From positions 124,001-188,000 of the forward strand of contig NZ_BSND01000005.1 in NCBI RefSeq assembly GCF_030159795.1: a stretch of 64,000 nucleotides of DNA, written 5' to 3'. Made by a program: the position numbers and the translations under genes. The notes under the pieces were generated by a model that was not told where the DNA came from, searched no databases, and saw only the letters and a program-made list of their open reading frames with translations. The stretch is from Methylophaga thalassica (lineage in GTDB: Bacteria; Pseudomonadota; Gammaproteobacteria; Nitrosococcales; Methylophagaceae). Of this stretch, positions 8,755-17,901 are shown piece after piece (the first letter of the stretch is position 1; every line of letters begins with the position of its first letter).

Positions 8755-9003
8755 AGTGTCTTTTATGAAGCCTGTGGCTTCATAATAAATATTAAAGAAG
8801 CCGCTTCATAATTCGTCTTTATATTTTCCAAGCATCTGTTTATTAATAAAAACGTGATTAATTTTTTTGGGAAATAGAGCCAAAGATATGAGTTGGGGTG
8901 GAAAAATCGAGCCAACTTGTTAGCATTCATGAAACCTTCCATTTTTTCTGAACCTGATTTAACTCTGATCTATTTTTTGTTCTCTGGCAATAATTTAAAT
9001 GCT
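8755..9003 (-). repeat. long inverted repeat, left copy (shared leader)
   Basis: About 250 bp whose reverse complement recurs at 55859-56110, roughly three-quarters identical by eye. Shared landmarks are AACAGTGTCTTTTATGAAGCC, the hairpin around GAAGCC..GGCTTC, TGTTTATTAATAAAAACG, TTCATGAAACCTTCC and TCTGGCAATA. In each copy the edge next to the downstream gene is a TAACAGTG/CACTGTTA junction. It fills the 340-bp gap between the cassette gene and the HD-GYP gene. Confidence 0.85.
8763..8930 (-). CDS. possible 55-residue peptide inside the inverted repeat
   Basis: An ATG at 8930 is preceded by GGAAGG at good spacing. It opens a 55-codon frame starting MNANKLARFFHP and ending IFIMKPQAS, 31 nt before the uncharacterised cassette gene. 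The right-hand repeat copy keeps the same ribosome site and start (ATG at 55931), but one base is missing after the PKK codons, which shifts the frame. It may be a leader peptide or chance; evidence is weak. Confidence 0.3.
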   Translation of the reverse strand: MNANKLARFFHPNSYLWLYFPKKLITFLLINRCLENIKTNYEAASLIFIMKPQAS

Positions 9004-9089
9004 ACTTTTTTCAATCTTCGATTGTGTCCAATCCAATGTCAGACACTATCATTGAAACAGGGCTTTAAATAACCTTTAATTCTTAGCAA

Positions 9090-12000
9090 CTACTTTTTCA
9101 GATACCGCGCCACATCCACTTCATCAATCTGTTCAGGTGCCAGGAAATTTTCGGCATAAACTTTGTACGTTTCGGTGGTCAAAAATAATTCGAAGACATC
9201 TGCATCGATATGTTCTTCGGCTACCATTTTGGCCATAATATTAATGGCTTCACTGACTGTTTTGGCTTTTTTATAGGGTCTGTCTGCGGCAGTGAGTGCT
9301 TCAAAAATATCGGCTAATACCATGATGCGTTCTGGTATAGAAAGTTGGTCTTTTGTGAGTTTTCTGGGGTAGCCAGTGCCGTCCATTTTTTCATGATGGG
9401 TGGAGGCATAACGAGGCACACGGGCTAGTTCTTTGGGGAAGGGTAACGCATCCAGCATACGAATGGTGCTGATGATATGTTCGTTAATTTTAAAACGATC
9501 TTCGGCGGTTAGCGTGCCCCGCTCGACCTTGAGGTTATAGAGCTCACCTTGATTGTACAGATACTCAGGGACCGTCATTTTTATGTCCAGATGAGGCTCA
9601 TAACTTGTGCCACTCTTACGGGAAATAATATGTTCTGGCTTGTCTGACAATAGCTGTTCTTCACATGGCAGACTTTCTTCTTCCGACGATATCCGTTCCT
9701 GATCGGCAGGTGATAAGCCGAGTCGGTTACTGAAATGCCGAAGCCATGTGGTTTGAGCAATAAAGTCGAGCCGTATTTTTTTGTCTTCACTCAGTACTTC
9801 ACCACCGACATTCATTTCGGCAACAAAGGCAAAGTATTCCTTAAGCTGCCGATGGGTTTGTTCAAGCTCGGCCTGATGTTGCACTTCGTTTTCAGGTGAT
9901 TGTGTCATTTTCTGCCAATAGATGATTTCAGCATCACGCCATAAGACTTCAAAACGGGTACGTATTTCATGAATACGGTTGTAGATGGTTTCGAGTTTGC
10001 TGCCTTTATCAACAATGTGTTCGGGTGTGGTTATTTTGCCGCAATCATGTAGCCAGGCAGCGACTTTGAATTCACGCCATTATTCCTTAGAGTGGAAACG
10101 AAATTCACGGAAAGCTGGTGCCAGAGAGGTTTCAGCCTGCTCTGCCAACATGAAAGCTAATTCAGGAACACGTTCACAATGGCTGGCCGTGTAATGTGAC
10201 TTGTCATCGATGGCTTGAGCAATTAACTGAATAAAGGAATCCATCAACCGATCCTGATTTGCTTCATGCTGACGAATGGCTGCCAACATATCTTCCATAG
10301 AATGCCCAAGCTCATCGATTTCACGAATAAAGCTATCTGGAATATCCAGTTTATCGAATTGGCGTTCGCGGATTTTCTGATTTTCTTCTGCTAACTTTTT
10401 AATCGGTGCCACAATCGGTGAGGCAAATAACCAGGGTGCAGGTAATAACAGCAACAGCACACCAATCGACATCCATAAAGACCATGTCACTTTTTCTTGT
10501 GCACCGCTCAATACAGCTTTAACTGGAATCACGATCCCAAGGTAGTCTTTCCTGGCGCCATAACTGCCAAATGGCGAGACATACACATAAAGATCCTGAC
10601 CGTTTAGAGTGGTTTGTTTTAACTGACGTTGATCGCTTTGTTGAAATGCGTAATCCAATAGAGGTGAGTAAGGTACGCTTAATAAACCCTGCTGTTTACT
10701 GAGAAACCATTTATGTGCCAACGCTATTTTTTGCTCATCTGACACATGAGCTATGGCTTTATTAAAAATACTTAATAAGCCCTGATTTTTATCTGAAACC
10801 AATATTTTTAATGCACCGGGGAAAGGTGTCGGCGAGAAATCAATATCATCATGGTATTGCACGTCATTATAGAAAAACCGTTCTCCCACATAATGTAGAA
10901 TCTCAGCTACATCAAGGCCAGCAAAGGCTTCGCCATCACTTACTGCTTCAAACACCGCCCGGGTTGATGGGACTTTTTTAATCGTTATTTCAGGGAAAGC
11001 CTGTTCGACGACCTGAATGATTGACCAGCCCTCAGGTATAGCAACGGTTTTACCATTTAGCTGTTGAATATGGGTAATGGGCACATTGCCACTTTTTGTC
11101 ACCAATGAATAAGGTAAATTTACAAAAGGATCGGTAAAGCGACCAGAATAGAGTGACTGACCGGTATCAAATACCGACTGCAAAATATCAATCTGACCAG
11201 CTTCATACTGTGCAACCAGCTCACTCCATGAATAGCCATTGATATAGTCAAACTTTAATCCTGTCATATCAGCGATGATGGAAAGATAATCAATGCTGTA
11301 ACCTTTTGGTTGCCCAGAGCTGGAGAAATCAATGGGGGCCCAGTCTCGTTCATTCGAAACGGTTAAACGTTTCGATTCAGCAATCAGCGCTTTTTCTTCT
11401 TCTGTTAAATCAAGCGGTGTACGTGTTTCTGGAATCAAAATGGCTTCATTACTGGGCAAGTTAGAAGCTAATAACTCGCCCGTTGAACGGTATAAAAATA
11501 CCTGACCATAATCACTGAGTTCATGCTGACTTAGATAATCAGACATGGAACTCAAAGCAATATCAACCGCTATCACTGCACCACTATCAAGCTGCTTGGA
11601 ATAGGTCTGGCCGGGTGCTTGGATATTGTGGAATAAATACGGGTCCGTTTTTCTTATCGTTTCTTTATCGGCGTTCACGAACCAGGGTCGGATGGTAGAT
11701 AAATAATTACTCGGTTCGCTGCGTTTAAACCTGAGCTGAAAGTCGCTGGAATAATATTCAAACGTTCGGCTACGCTGAGCTTCGTCACCACGTATTGTCA
11801 CCACCACCCAACGATCTTCAGGATCTGCATTGAGCTGCTTACGAACATCATCACCACTGTTCAGGTTAATGACTTCATAAAAATCACCATTCGGTAAACC
11901 AACATAAATCGCATACAACATGTCGCGATTCAACATCAGGGAGGAAAAAATGCCTCTGGCATCCTTAGTAACGTTATTGCCATTCACCAAGCCAGGATAA

Positions 12001-12242
12001 CTGGCAAGAATTCGTGTGGTTTCGACTGCCTGGCTGTCAATCGTGTTGAGTAGCTGGCTGGTCTTATCTGCCAGATTATTGAATCGTTCTGTGGCATTTT
12101 CCGTGGCCATCTGCTGCATGAAAAAATATTGCAAAAGCAAAGCCGCAGAGGCTGTGAGCACGGTAGCAATGATAAAGGTCATCACCACGGTGATGCGTAT
12201 CGTCAGTTTAAACCGACGGGGGTGTTGTCTGTGTTCTGCCAT
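9090..12242 (-). pseudogene. HD-GYP c-di-GMP phosphodiesterase with Cache and periplasmic-binding sensor domains, interrupted by in-frame TAA
   Basis: Read through one stop codon, this is a 1050-residue sensor phosphodiesterase. It has a TM segment (about 15-38), a Cache-like periplasmic domain (40-280), an SBP_bac_3 domain (about 290-530), and a second TM and HAMP-like segment (about 575-640). The HD-GYP domain holds LHDCGK and HHEKMDGTGYP. The TAA is at 10082-10080, after FRFHSKE and before WREFKVAAWLHDCGK. The frame is unchanged across it (57 codons to the ATG at 9908), so this is a point nonsense change and not a frameshift. The upstream 720-residue product lacks the HD pair. An ORF from 9908 keeps HHEKxDGxGYP but also lacks LHDCGK. 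Without readthrough, no intact enzyme is made. Confidence 0.88.
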
Positions 12243-12535
12243 TCGCAGTGTCCGTATCGCTAAATGCTACATCACATCAAATTACCCGTAATTGTTGTCA
12301 TGCGGGTAGGTCCAGGATTTGACTATACACCTTAAGTTATCGGTTAAAACACAGATTCATGAGAAATATGTGATGGGCGCCATATTCCCTTAGCAAAATT
12401 TATTTGCCTAAATAGGTTTTCATCCATATTTTTTGTTAAAACAAACAAGTGTTCAGGACTGGTTAAGCTCACACCATTCACTATACTAAGACCCTGTTGA
12501 CCTCATAGCAGATAGAAAAATAAAAAGGACACCGC
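12243..12535. promoter_or_regulatory. intergenic region upstream of emrA-like gene
   Basis: No gene is seen. A possible promoter -10 (TATACT, 12482-12487) with a weak TGGTTA 16 bp upstream precedes the emrA-like gene. The assignment is tentative. Confidence 0.3.
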
Positions 12536-13546
12536 ATGAAATGGGCTAAGTTAGGCTTACTGAGTATCTGCCTTATAGGGATTATTGTTGGACTTGGCCT
12601 GTGGTGGCAGCACCAAAAAACCTATCCTTCTACCGACGATGCCTATGTCGAAGCGAATATATTAACCGTATCATCACAAGAGTCTGGTCGGGTAACTGAG
12701 CTTAATGCTACTGAAAATGCTTATGTTAAAGCCGGTGATGTGCTTCTTAAAATTGATGACAGTGATTTACAAAGTGCTGTTGATGAGGCCACCTCAGAGC
12801 TAGAAAAAACGATTCAAAAACACATGATGGCCGGTTCAGATGTCAGCGAAGCTATCGCCAATCTCAATGCTGTACAGGCCACATTACGCGATGCAGAACT
12901 CGAATTTGAACGTCAGCAAACCTTGTATGAACGCCGGATTATTTCTAAATCCACCTTAGATAAAACCCAAGCTAATCTCGATAAAATCAAAGCCGACAGA
13001 GACAGTGCCAGAGCAGCCTTAAATACTGCTCAGACTCAGCTTGGCGGGAAAACCGATGAAGACCCGGCCGTGCGTGCTGCTCGTGCCACATTAAAACGTG
13101 CCCAGATAGCACTCAGTCATGCCGTCATCTATGCCCCGGCTGACGGCTGGATTGCTAACCTGACTCTGCGCCCGGGTGATGTTATTACAGCAGGTCAGTC
13201 ATTATTTTCCCTTGTTGAAAAAAATGATTGGTGGGTCACTGCCAATTTTAAAGAAACCGCCCTCTCTCGTATTCAGCCAGGTCAGCCCGCCAGCATTGAA
13301 GTTGATATGTACCCTGATCTGAAATTAAGCGGCAAAGTCGCCAGTTTGGGCATGGGCTCAGGGGCTATTTTTTCTCTGCTTCCTCCTGAAAATGCCACCG
13401 GAAACTGGGTGCATGTAACTCAGCGCTTTCCAGTACGGATTCATTTAGACTATCAGCCTTCGCCAGACCAGCAACAACGTTTGCGAGCCGGCGCCAGTGT
13501 CACGGCTACAGTGGATACCACGAATTTAGATACAGCCAATGACTGA
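12536..13546 (+). CDS. HlyD/EmrA-family periplasmic adaptor of an efflux pump
   Basis: This is the membrane-fusion adaptor that links the inner-membrane EmrB-type pump encoded next to an outer-membrane channel. The 336 residues show a single N-terminal TM anchor (residues 7-25), the biotinyl-lipoyl half STDDAYVEANILTVSSQESG, a coiled-coil hairpin (about 85-185), and the second lipoyl half APADGWIANLTLRPGDVITAG. A beta-barrel segment with FKETALSRIQPGQPA follows. The ribosome site AAAAAGGA precedes the ATG. The 3' end overlaps the pump gene by 8 nt. Substrate is unknown; homologous EmrAB pumps expel hydrophobic toxicants. Confidence 0.9.
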   Translation: MKWAKLGLLSICLIGIIVGLGLWWQHQKTYPSTDDAYVEANILTVSSQESGRVTELNATENAYVKAGDVLLKIDDSDLQSAVDEATSELEKTIQKHMMAGSDVSEAIANLNAVQATLRDAELEFERQQTLYERRIISKSTLDKTQANLDKIKADRDSARAALNTAQTQLGGKTDEDPAVRAARATLKRAQIALSHAVIYAPADGWIANLTLRPGDVITAGQSLFSLVEKNDWWVTANFKETALSRIQPGQPASIEVDMYPDLKLSGKVASLGMGSGAIFSLLPPENATGNWVHVTQRFPVRIHLDYQPSPDQQQRLRAGASVTATVDTTNLDTAND

Positions 13547-15065
13547 GGCAGAAAAACAGCCTGTTCAATGGTTAATCGTATTTGCGGTGGTGCTCACGGC
13601 CGTACTTGAAGTATTGGATACCACCATCGTCAATGTGGCTTTACCTCATATCAAAGCTGCATTTGGCATTACCAGCGATCAAACGGTCTGGATTGTCACC
13701 AGTTACATTGTCGCTTCCATTGCTGTCATGCCTCTGACGGGCTTGCTCTCACGTAAATTTGGTCGCCGTCGTTTAATTATCACCGCCATTGTTGGCTTTG
13801 CATTTTTCTCAGCATTGGGAGGCATGGCTCAAAACTTCGAAATGCTGGTATTTTTTCGCTTAGGCCAGGGCTTTTTTGGGGCTTTTTTGATCCCGCTTTC
13901 TCAAGCAATTCTGTTTACCAGCTTTCCAAGAGAAAAGCGTGGACAGGCGATGGCGATATTTGGCTTAGGTGTGATTGTTGCCCCCGTACTTGGCCCCACT
14001 CTCGGTGCAATCTTAACTGAACATTTTTCCTGGCGTGCGGTGTTTTACGTCAATATGCCTATCGCCTTTATCGCTTTGCTAATGGTCAGTGGCGAACTTG
14101 AAAAAGAAGAGACGCAGCATGTCGATATCGACTGGGTGGGGCTATTACTCATGGTTACCGCTATTGGTGCGTTACAAATGACGCTGGATTTAGGGGAAAG
14201 TCATGACTGGTTTGATTCTCACCTGATTCAAATCACAGCGATCACCTCGGCCGTTACCGGACTTATTTTCTTCACTCGTGGCATAGGCCGTAAGCTCAAT
14301 ATCATCGACTTCTCCTTACTGAAGGACAGAAGCTTTGCGGCGGGTAATGTCGCCATTGTCGGCTTTGGTGTATCGATGTTTGGCGCGATAGCTATTTTGC
14401 CGTTATTTGTACAAGGCTTGTTAGATTATCCGGTATTGGAATCAGGTGAGCTGTTTATTCCACGAGGCATCGCTGCTGGTTTTTCCATGGTGGTGACCGG
14501 CTCGTTTCTGGTGAATCGCTTTGATCCACGCATGTTATTAGCCATCGGATTAATTCTCACAGGCAGTGGCAACTTCATGCTAGCCAATCTGAATCTGGAG
14601 GTCAGTTTCTGGCAACTATCATGGCCAGGAGTGGTATCAGGTTTAGGCATGGGACTGTTTTTTGTGCCCATGTCGACACTGGCTTTTCAGAATATTTCTA
14701 GAGAAAAACAAGATGAAGCCTCCGGTATTTACAGTGTGATGCGGTCACTGGGCTCATCCGTCGGTATTGCCATTATTGGCTGGCAATTGGCGCGAAGAAC
14801 GAATCTTCACTACGCCATTCTCACTGAACAAATTACGCCTTTCAATCCTGCGGTTAGCACCTACTTAGCGCCTCTGGGGCTCTCCCCGACGACTGGACAA
14901 GGGGCAAAAGTATTAGCCAATGAAGTGTTAGCTCAAGCGTCAATGTTAGCGTTTCAGGATGCCTTTATTTTGTCCGGACTCGCGGCCTTTGCCATGTTGC
15001 CGATGGTGTTATTAATTCAAAAACCACAGAAGTCAGAGATTAAAGCACCTGCCAGCGTGCATTAA
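13539..15065 (+). CDS. DHA2-family MFS drug:H+ antiporter, EmrB type
   Basis: This is the inner-membrane proton-driven pump partnered with the preceding adaptor. The 508 residues, with about 14 hydrophobic segments, fit the DHA2 family. Diagnostic motifs are LDTTIVNVALPHI in TM1 (motif D1), the loop 2-3 motif GLLSRKFGRRR (motif A) and GFGVIVAPVLGPTLGA-like residues near 150 (motif C). It overlaps the adaptor gene by 8 nt, so the two are translationally coupled. A palindromic terminator follows. No outer-membrane TolC-like gene is adjacent. Confidence 0.92.
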   Translation: MTEAEKQPVQWLIVFAVVLTAVLEVLDTTIVNVALPHIKAAFGITSDQTVWIVTSYIVASIAVMPLTGLLSRKFGRRRLIITAIVGFAFFSALGGMAQNFEMLVFFRLGQGFFGAFLIPLSQAILFTSFPREKRGQAMAIFGLGVIVAPVLGPTLGAILTEHFSWRAVFYVNMPIAFIALLMVSGELEKEETQHVDIDWVGLLLMVTAIGALQMTLDLGESHDWFDSHLIQITAITSAVTGLIFFTRGIGRKLNIIDFSLLKDRSFAAGNVAIVGFGVSMFGAIAILPLFVQGLLDYPVLESGELFIPRGIAAGFSMVVTGSFLVNRFDPRMLLAIGLILTGSGNFMLANLNLEVSFWQLSWPGVVSGLGMGLFFVPMSTLAFQNISREKQDEASGIYSVMRSLGSSVGIAIIGWQLARRTNLHYAILTEQITPFNPAVSTYLAPLGLSPTTGQGAKVLANEVLAQASMLAFQDAFILSGLAAFAMLPMVLLIQKPQKSEIKAPASVH

Positions 15066-15092
15066 TCTCAGCACAAAAGTCTTGTTATAAAA

Positions 15093-15122
15093 AATCCCGG
15101 GCCAGCATGCTGACCCGGGATT
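15093..15122. terminator. bidirectional terminator between emrB-like and ALDH genes
   Basis: An inverted repeat AATCCCGGG ... CCCGGGATT has an A-run on its left and a T-containing right side. It lies between two convergent genes and can serve both. Confidence 0.8.
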
Positions 15123-15151
15123 CATTAAACCTGAGTAATAGCGAAAGTTAT

Positions 15152-16561
15152 TTATGAAATGAATAAAGACTTGGCATTTACAAATTCTTTCATACCAAAG
15201 CCACCGTGCTCACGGCCATAACCACTTTCTTTAACTCCACCAAAGGGCATATTGGCTTGAGGACCGGCGTAACCATTAATGTTAACCATGCCCGTGTCGA
15301 GTTCTTCCCGAGCAATTCGAGTAGCACGTTTCTCATCCTTAGAGAATATGCCACCGCCAAGACCATATCGATGCGAATTGGCAAGCTCAATGGCTTCAGC
15401 TTCATCCGCCACTTTGAATAATGAAGCCACCGGACCAAATAACTCGTCCTCATAAGCTGGCGTACCGGGCTGGATATTTTCCAACACTGTGGCGGGGTAA
15501 TAGGCCCCTTTCTGCTCTGGTATTTCACCACCACATAAACAGCTGGCCCCTTTCATTACAGATTGCTGAACCTGTTGATGCAGTTTGTCACGGAGATCGA
15601 CACGAGCCAGAGGGCCCATATCATTCTGACTGTCGGTGGGATCACCGAAAGTCACCTGCTTCATCGCAGCAACATATTTATCTCTGAATTCTTCATAGAC
15701 AGGCGCTTCAATAATAAAACGTTTAGCCGCAATACAGGTTTGGCCACTATTCATCACCCGCCCCTGCACACAGGTTTTCACCGCCAGATCGATATCGGCA
15801 TCGCGAAGAACGAGATAGGCATCACTACCACCCAATTCGAGTACATTTTTCTTCAGATGTTCGGCTGAAATTTTAGCAATCAATCGACCAATGCTGGCAC
15901 TACCGGTAAACGTCACCCCACGGATATGTTGGTGAGCAATCAGTTCATCTGCTGTCTCACCATCGACAAATAGACAGCTAAATACGCCTTTAGGCAAACC
16001 GGCTTCTTCATAAATTTTTTGAATAGCTTCTGCTGTTTCAAAACAGGACTCATCATGTTTAAACACCGTCGTGTTACCCGCCATGATGACAGCAATGCTG
16101 TAGCGGATGCATTGATAAAGTGGGAAATTCCAGGGCTGCATACCTAAAATCACACCTTCAGGCTGATAAGTAATAATGCCTTTTTTACCACCTGAAATTC
16201 CACGCTCTTCATCGGCTAATGCATCAATGCCATGCTCAGCCGTATATTCACAAATAGCAGCGCACTGCTCGGCTTCACCTTCACCTAAAGCTAAGGTTTT
16301 TCCCATTTGTTTTGCCATCATTTGAGCTAAATTGGCTTTGTCTCGACGCAGTAATTCAGCAATTTTTTTGATGATGGTGGCGCGATGTTCCAGTGAGGTC
16401 TTTCTCCATTCCTGAAAAGCTTGGTGAGAATCATCAATTAAGGCTTCTGCTTCCTGCTTTGTGTGCAGGTAGTAAGTTTTATACACCTCTTCTGTAGCCG
16501 GGTTATAGGTATCAATCGTCTGACGAGAAATAGTGGTAGTTTTCAATTCTGCTTGTGTCAT
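15152..16561 (-). CDS. NAD(P)-dependent aldehyde dehydrogenase, succinate-semialdehyde dehydrogenase-like
   Basis: This soluble oxidoreductase oxidises an aldehyde to its acid. The 469 residues match short ALDH enzymes of the Sad/GabD group. Visible are the substrate/cofactor Asn region GMQPWNFPLYQ, the cofactor turn FTGSASIGRLIA, the general-base Glu in LELGGSDAY and the nucleophilic Cys in NSGQTCIAAKRF. The C-terminal PFGGVKESGYGREHG is typical. It lies 51 nt downstream of an old yellow enzyme gene on the same strand, so the two may jointly detoxify reactive carbonyls. The succinate semialdehyde assignment is by resemblance; other short-chain aldehydes are possible. Confidence 0.87.
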   Translation of the reverse strand: MTQAELKTTTISRQTIDTYNPATEEVYKTYYLHTKQEAEALIDDSHQAFQEWRKTSLEHRATIIKKIAELLRRDKANLAQMMAKQMGKTLALGEGEAEQCAAICEYTAEHGIDALADEERGISGGKKGIITYQPEGVILGMQPWNFPLYQCIRYSIAVIMAGNTTVFKHDESCFETAEAIQKIYEEAGLPKGVFSCLFVDGETADELIAHQHIRGVTFTGSASIGRLIAKISAEHLKKNVLELGGSDAYLVLRDADIDLAVKTCVQGRVMNSGQTCIAAKRFIIEAPVYEEFRDKYVAAMKQVTFGDPTDSQNDMGPLARVDLRDKLHQQVQQSVMKGASCLCGGEIPEQKGAYYPATVLENIQPGTPAYEDELFGPVASLFKVADEAEAIELANSHRYGLGGGIFSKDEKRATRIAREELDTGMVNINGYAGPQANMPFGGVKESGYGREHGGFGMKEFVNAKSLFIS

Positions 16562-16612
16562 GTTTTATCCTCTTTAATAGTAAGAAAAATAACGCTTTTT
16601 GCAGATTGAAAA

Positions 16613-17701
16613 TTAACGAGCATCCTCCATGAAGGGATAATCGGTGTATCCCTCAGCGCCACCGCCATAAAAGGTATTTTGATCGGGTGTGTTGAGTGCT
16701 GCACCGGCTTTCAGGCGTTCCATTAGATCCGGATTGGCAATGTATTGACGGCCAAAGGCTACTGCGTCAGCACGTTGGCTTTTCACTGCATCTTGGGCCG
16801 TGAGGAGATTGTAGTCGCCATTGGCAATGTAAAAGCCCTGCCATTGCTGGATAAGTTGCTCAACAATGTGTAGATCTTTATTGCTGACATCAATGCCTGG
16901 AAAGCGTTCAACGATATGAACATAGGCCAGTTTGTGATGGTTTAGGTGATTGATAAGTGCAGTGTAGGTTGTCAGCGGATCGCTATCACTAACATCATTA
17001 AAGGTACCGGTTGGAGATAGTCGTATACCTACCCGGCCAGCATCCATCACCTCAAGCACGGCTTCGACCACTTCATTCACCAGGCGGATACGATTTTCAA
17101 CTGAACCACCGTAATTATCAGTACGGTGATTACTGCCATCACAAATGAACTGGTTTAATAAATAACCATTGGCGGAGTGAATTTCAACACCATCAAAACC
17201 GGCTTTGTCGGCATTGCATGCGCCTGTTTTATATTCTTCAATCAGATTGTTAATGTCATCTGTTGTCATCGCGCGTGGCTCTGACACATCGACCATTTGG
17301 CCGTCTACAAAGGTTTGTGCTTGAGCACGAATCGCTGAAGGAGCAAGCGGCTTCTCACCTTCTGGCAGAACAGAGTGATAACTGATTCGGCCAACATGCC
17401 AGAGTTGTAAGAAAATCTTTCCACCTTTGTCGTGAACGGCATCCGTGATTTCTTTCCATTTTGCTACTTGTTCGTCAGAGTAAATACCAGGGGTCTTGAT
17501 ATAGCCTTTACCCATCTTGCTGATTTGCGTGCCTTCAGCAATGATAAGACCAGCACTGGCACGTTGTGAATAGTATGTTATGGAGAGATCATTGGGGATA
17601 TCCGTATCATCATGGGCTCTGTTTCGTGTCAGTGGGGCCATAAAAATGCCGTTTTTGAGTTCCACTGAGCCCATCTTCACAGGACTGAATAAGTCATTCA
17701 T
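16613..17701 (-). CDS. alkene reductase, old yellow enzyme family (NemA-like)
   Basis: This FMN-dependent NAD(P)H oxidoreductase reduces activated C=C bonds, and often nitro compounds or N-ethylmaleimide. The 362-residue TIM barrel opens with LFSPVKMGSVELKNGIFMAPLTRNR. The conserved EIHSANGYLLNQF (substrate-binding His and Asn, about residue 180) and RTDNYGGSVENR are present. C-terminal FGRQYIANPDL holds the FMN phosphate-binding Arg. It is the first gene of a likely two-gene operon with the aldehyde dehydrogenase. No NemR-type regulator is adjacent, so control is unknown. Confidence 0.92.
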   Translation of the reverse strand: MNDLFSPVKMGSVELKNGIFMAPLTRNRAHDDTDIPNDLSITYYSQRASAGLIIAEGTQISKMGKGYIKTPGIYSDEQVAKWKEITDAVHDKGGKIFLQLWHVGRISYHSVLPEGEKPLAPSAIRAQAQTFVDGQMVDVSEPRAMTTDDINNLIEEYKTGACNADKAGFDGVEIHSANGYLLNQFICDGSNHRTDNYGGSVENRIRLVNEVVEAVLEVMDAGRVGIRLSPTGTFNDVSDSDPLTTYTALINHLNHHKLAYVHIVERFPGIDVSNKDLHIVEQLIQQWQGFYIANGDYNLLTAQDAVKSQRADAVAFGRQYIANPDLMERLKAGAALNTPDQNTFYGGGAEGYTDYPFMEDAR

Positions 17702-17901
17702 ATACTTCCTCCTTTGTTGTCCAGATAACTAGTTTGATGCACATACCAGTAAATAGTTCGTTGGCTAACTATAGGAGAGAAACTGTCTTTTCTATGTGAA
17801 GAGATAAACCTGAGCGTCCATAAAACAACACTCTAAAATAAAAAGTCCCTTTTAATCCTTACCCGATGACAGTTCTACATTCTGATATGCGTTCTCTGAT
17901 G

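Noticed and set aside
9090-9908. Separate HD-GYP gene starting at the ATG at 9908
   Set aside because: The frame is continuous with the upstream sensor gene through a single TAA, and the HD motif lies before this ATG.
15190-15868. Several ORFs on both strands within the aldehyde dehydrogenase gene
   Set aside because: They are alternative-frame shadows of a well supported ALDH.
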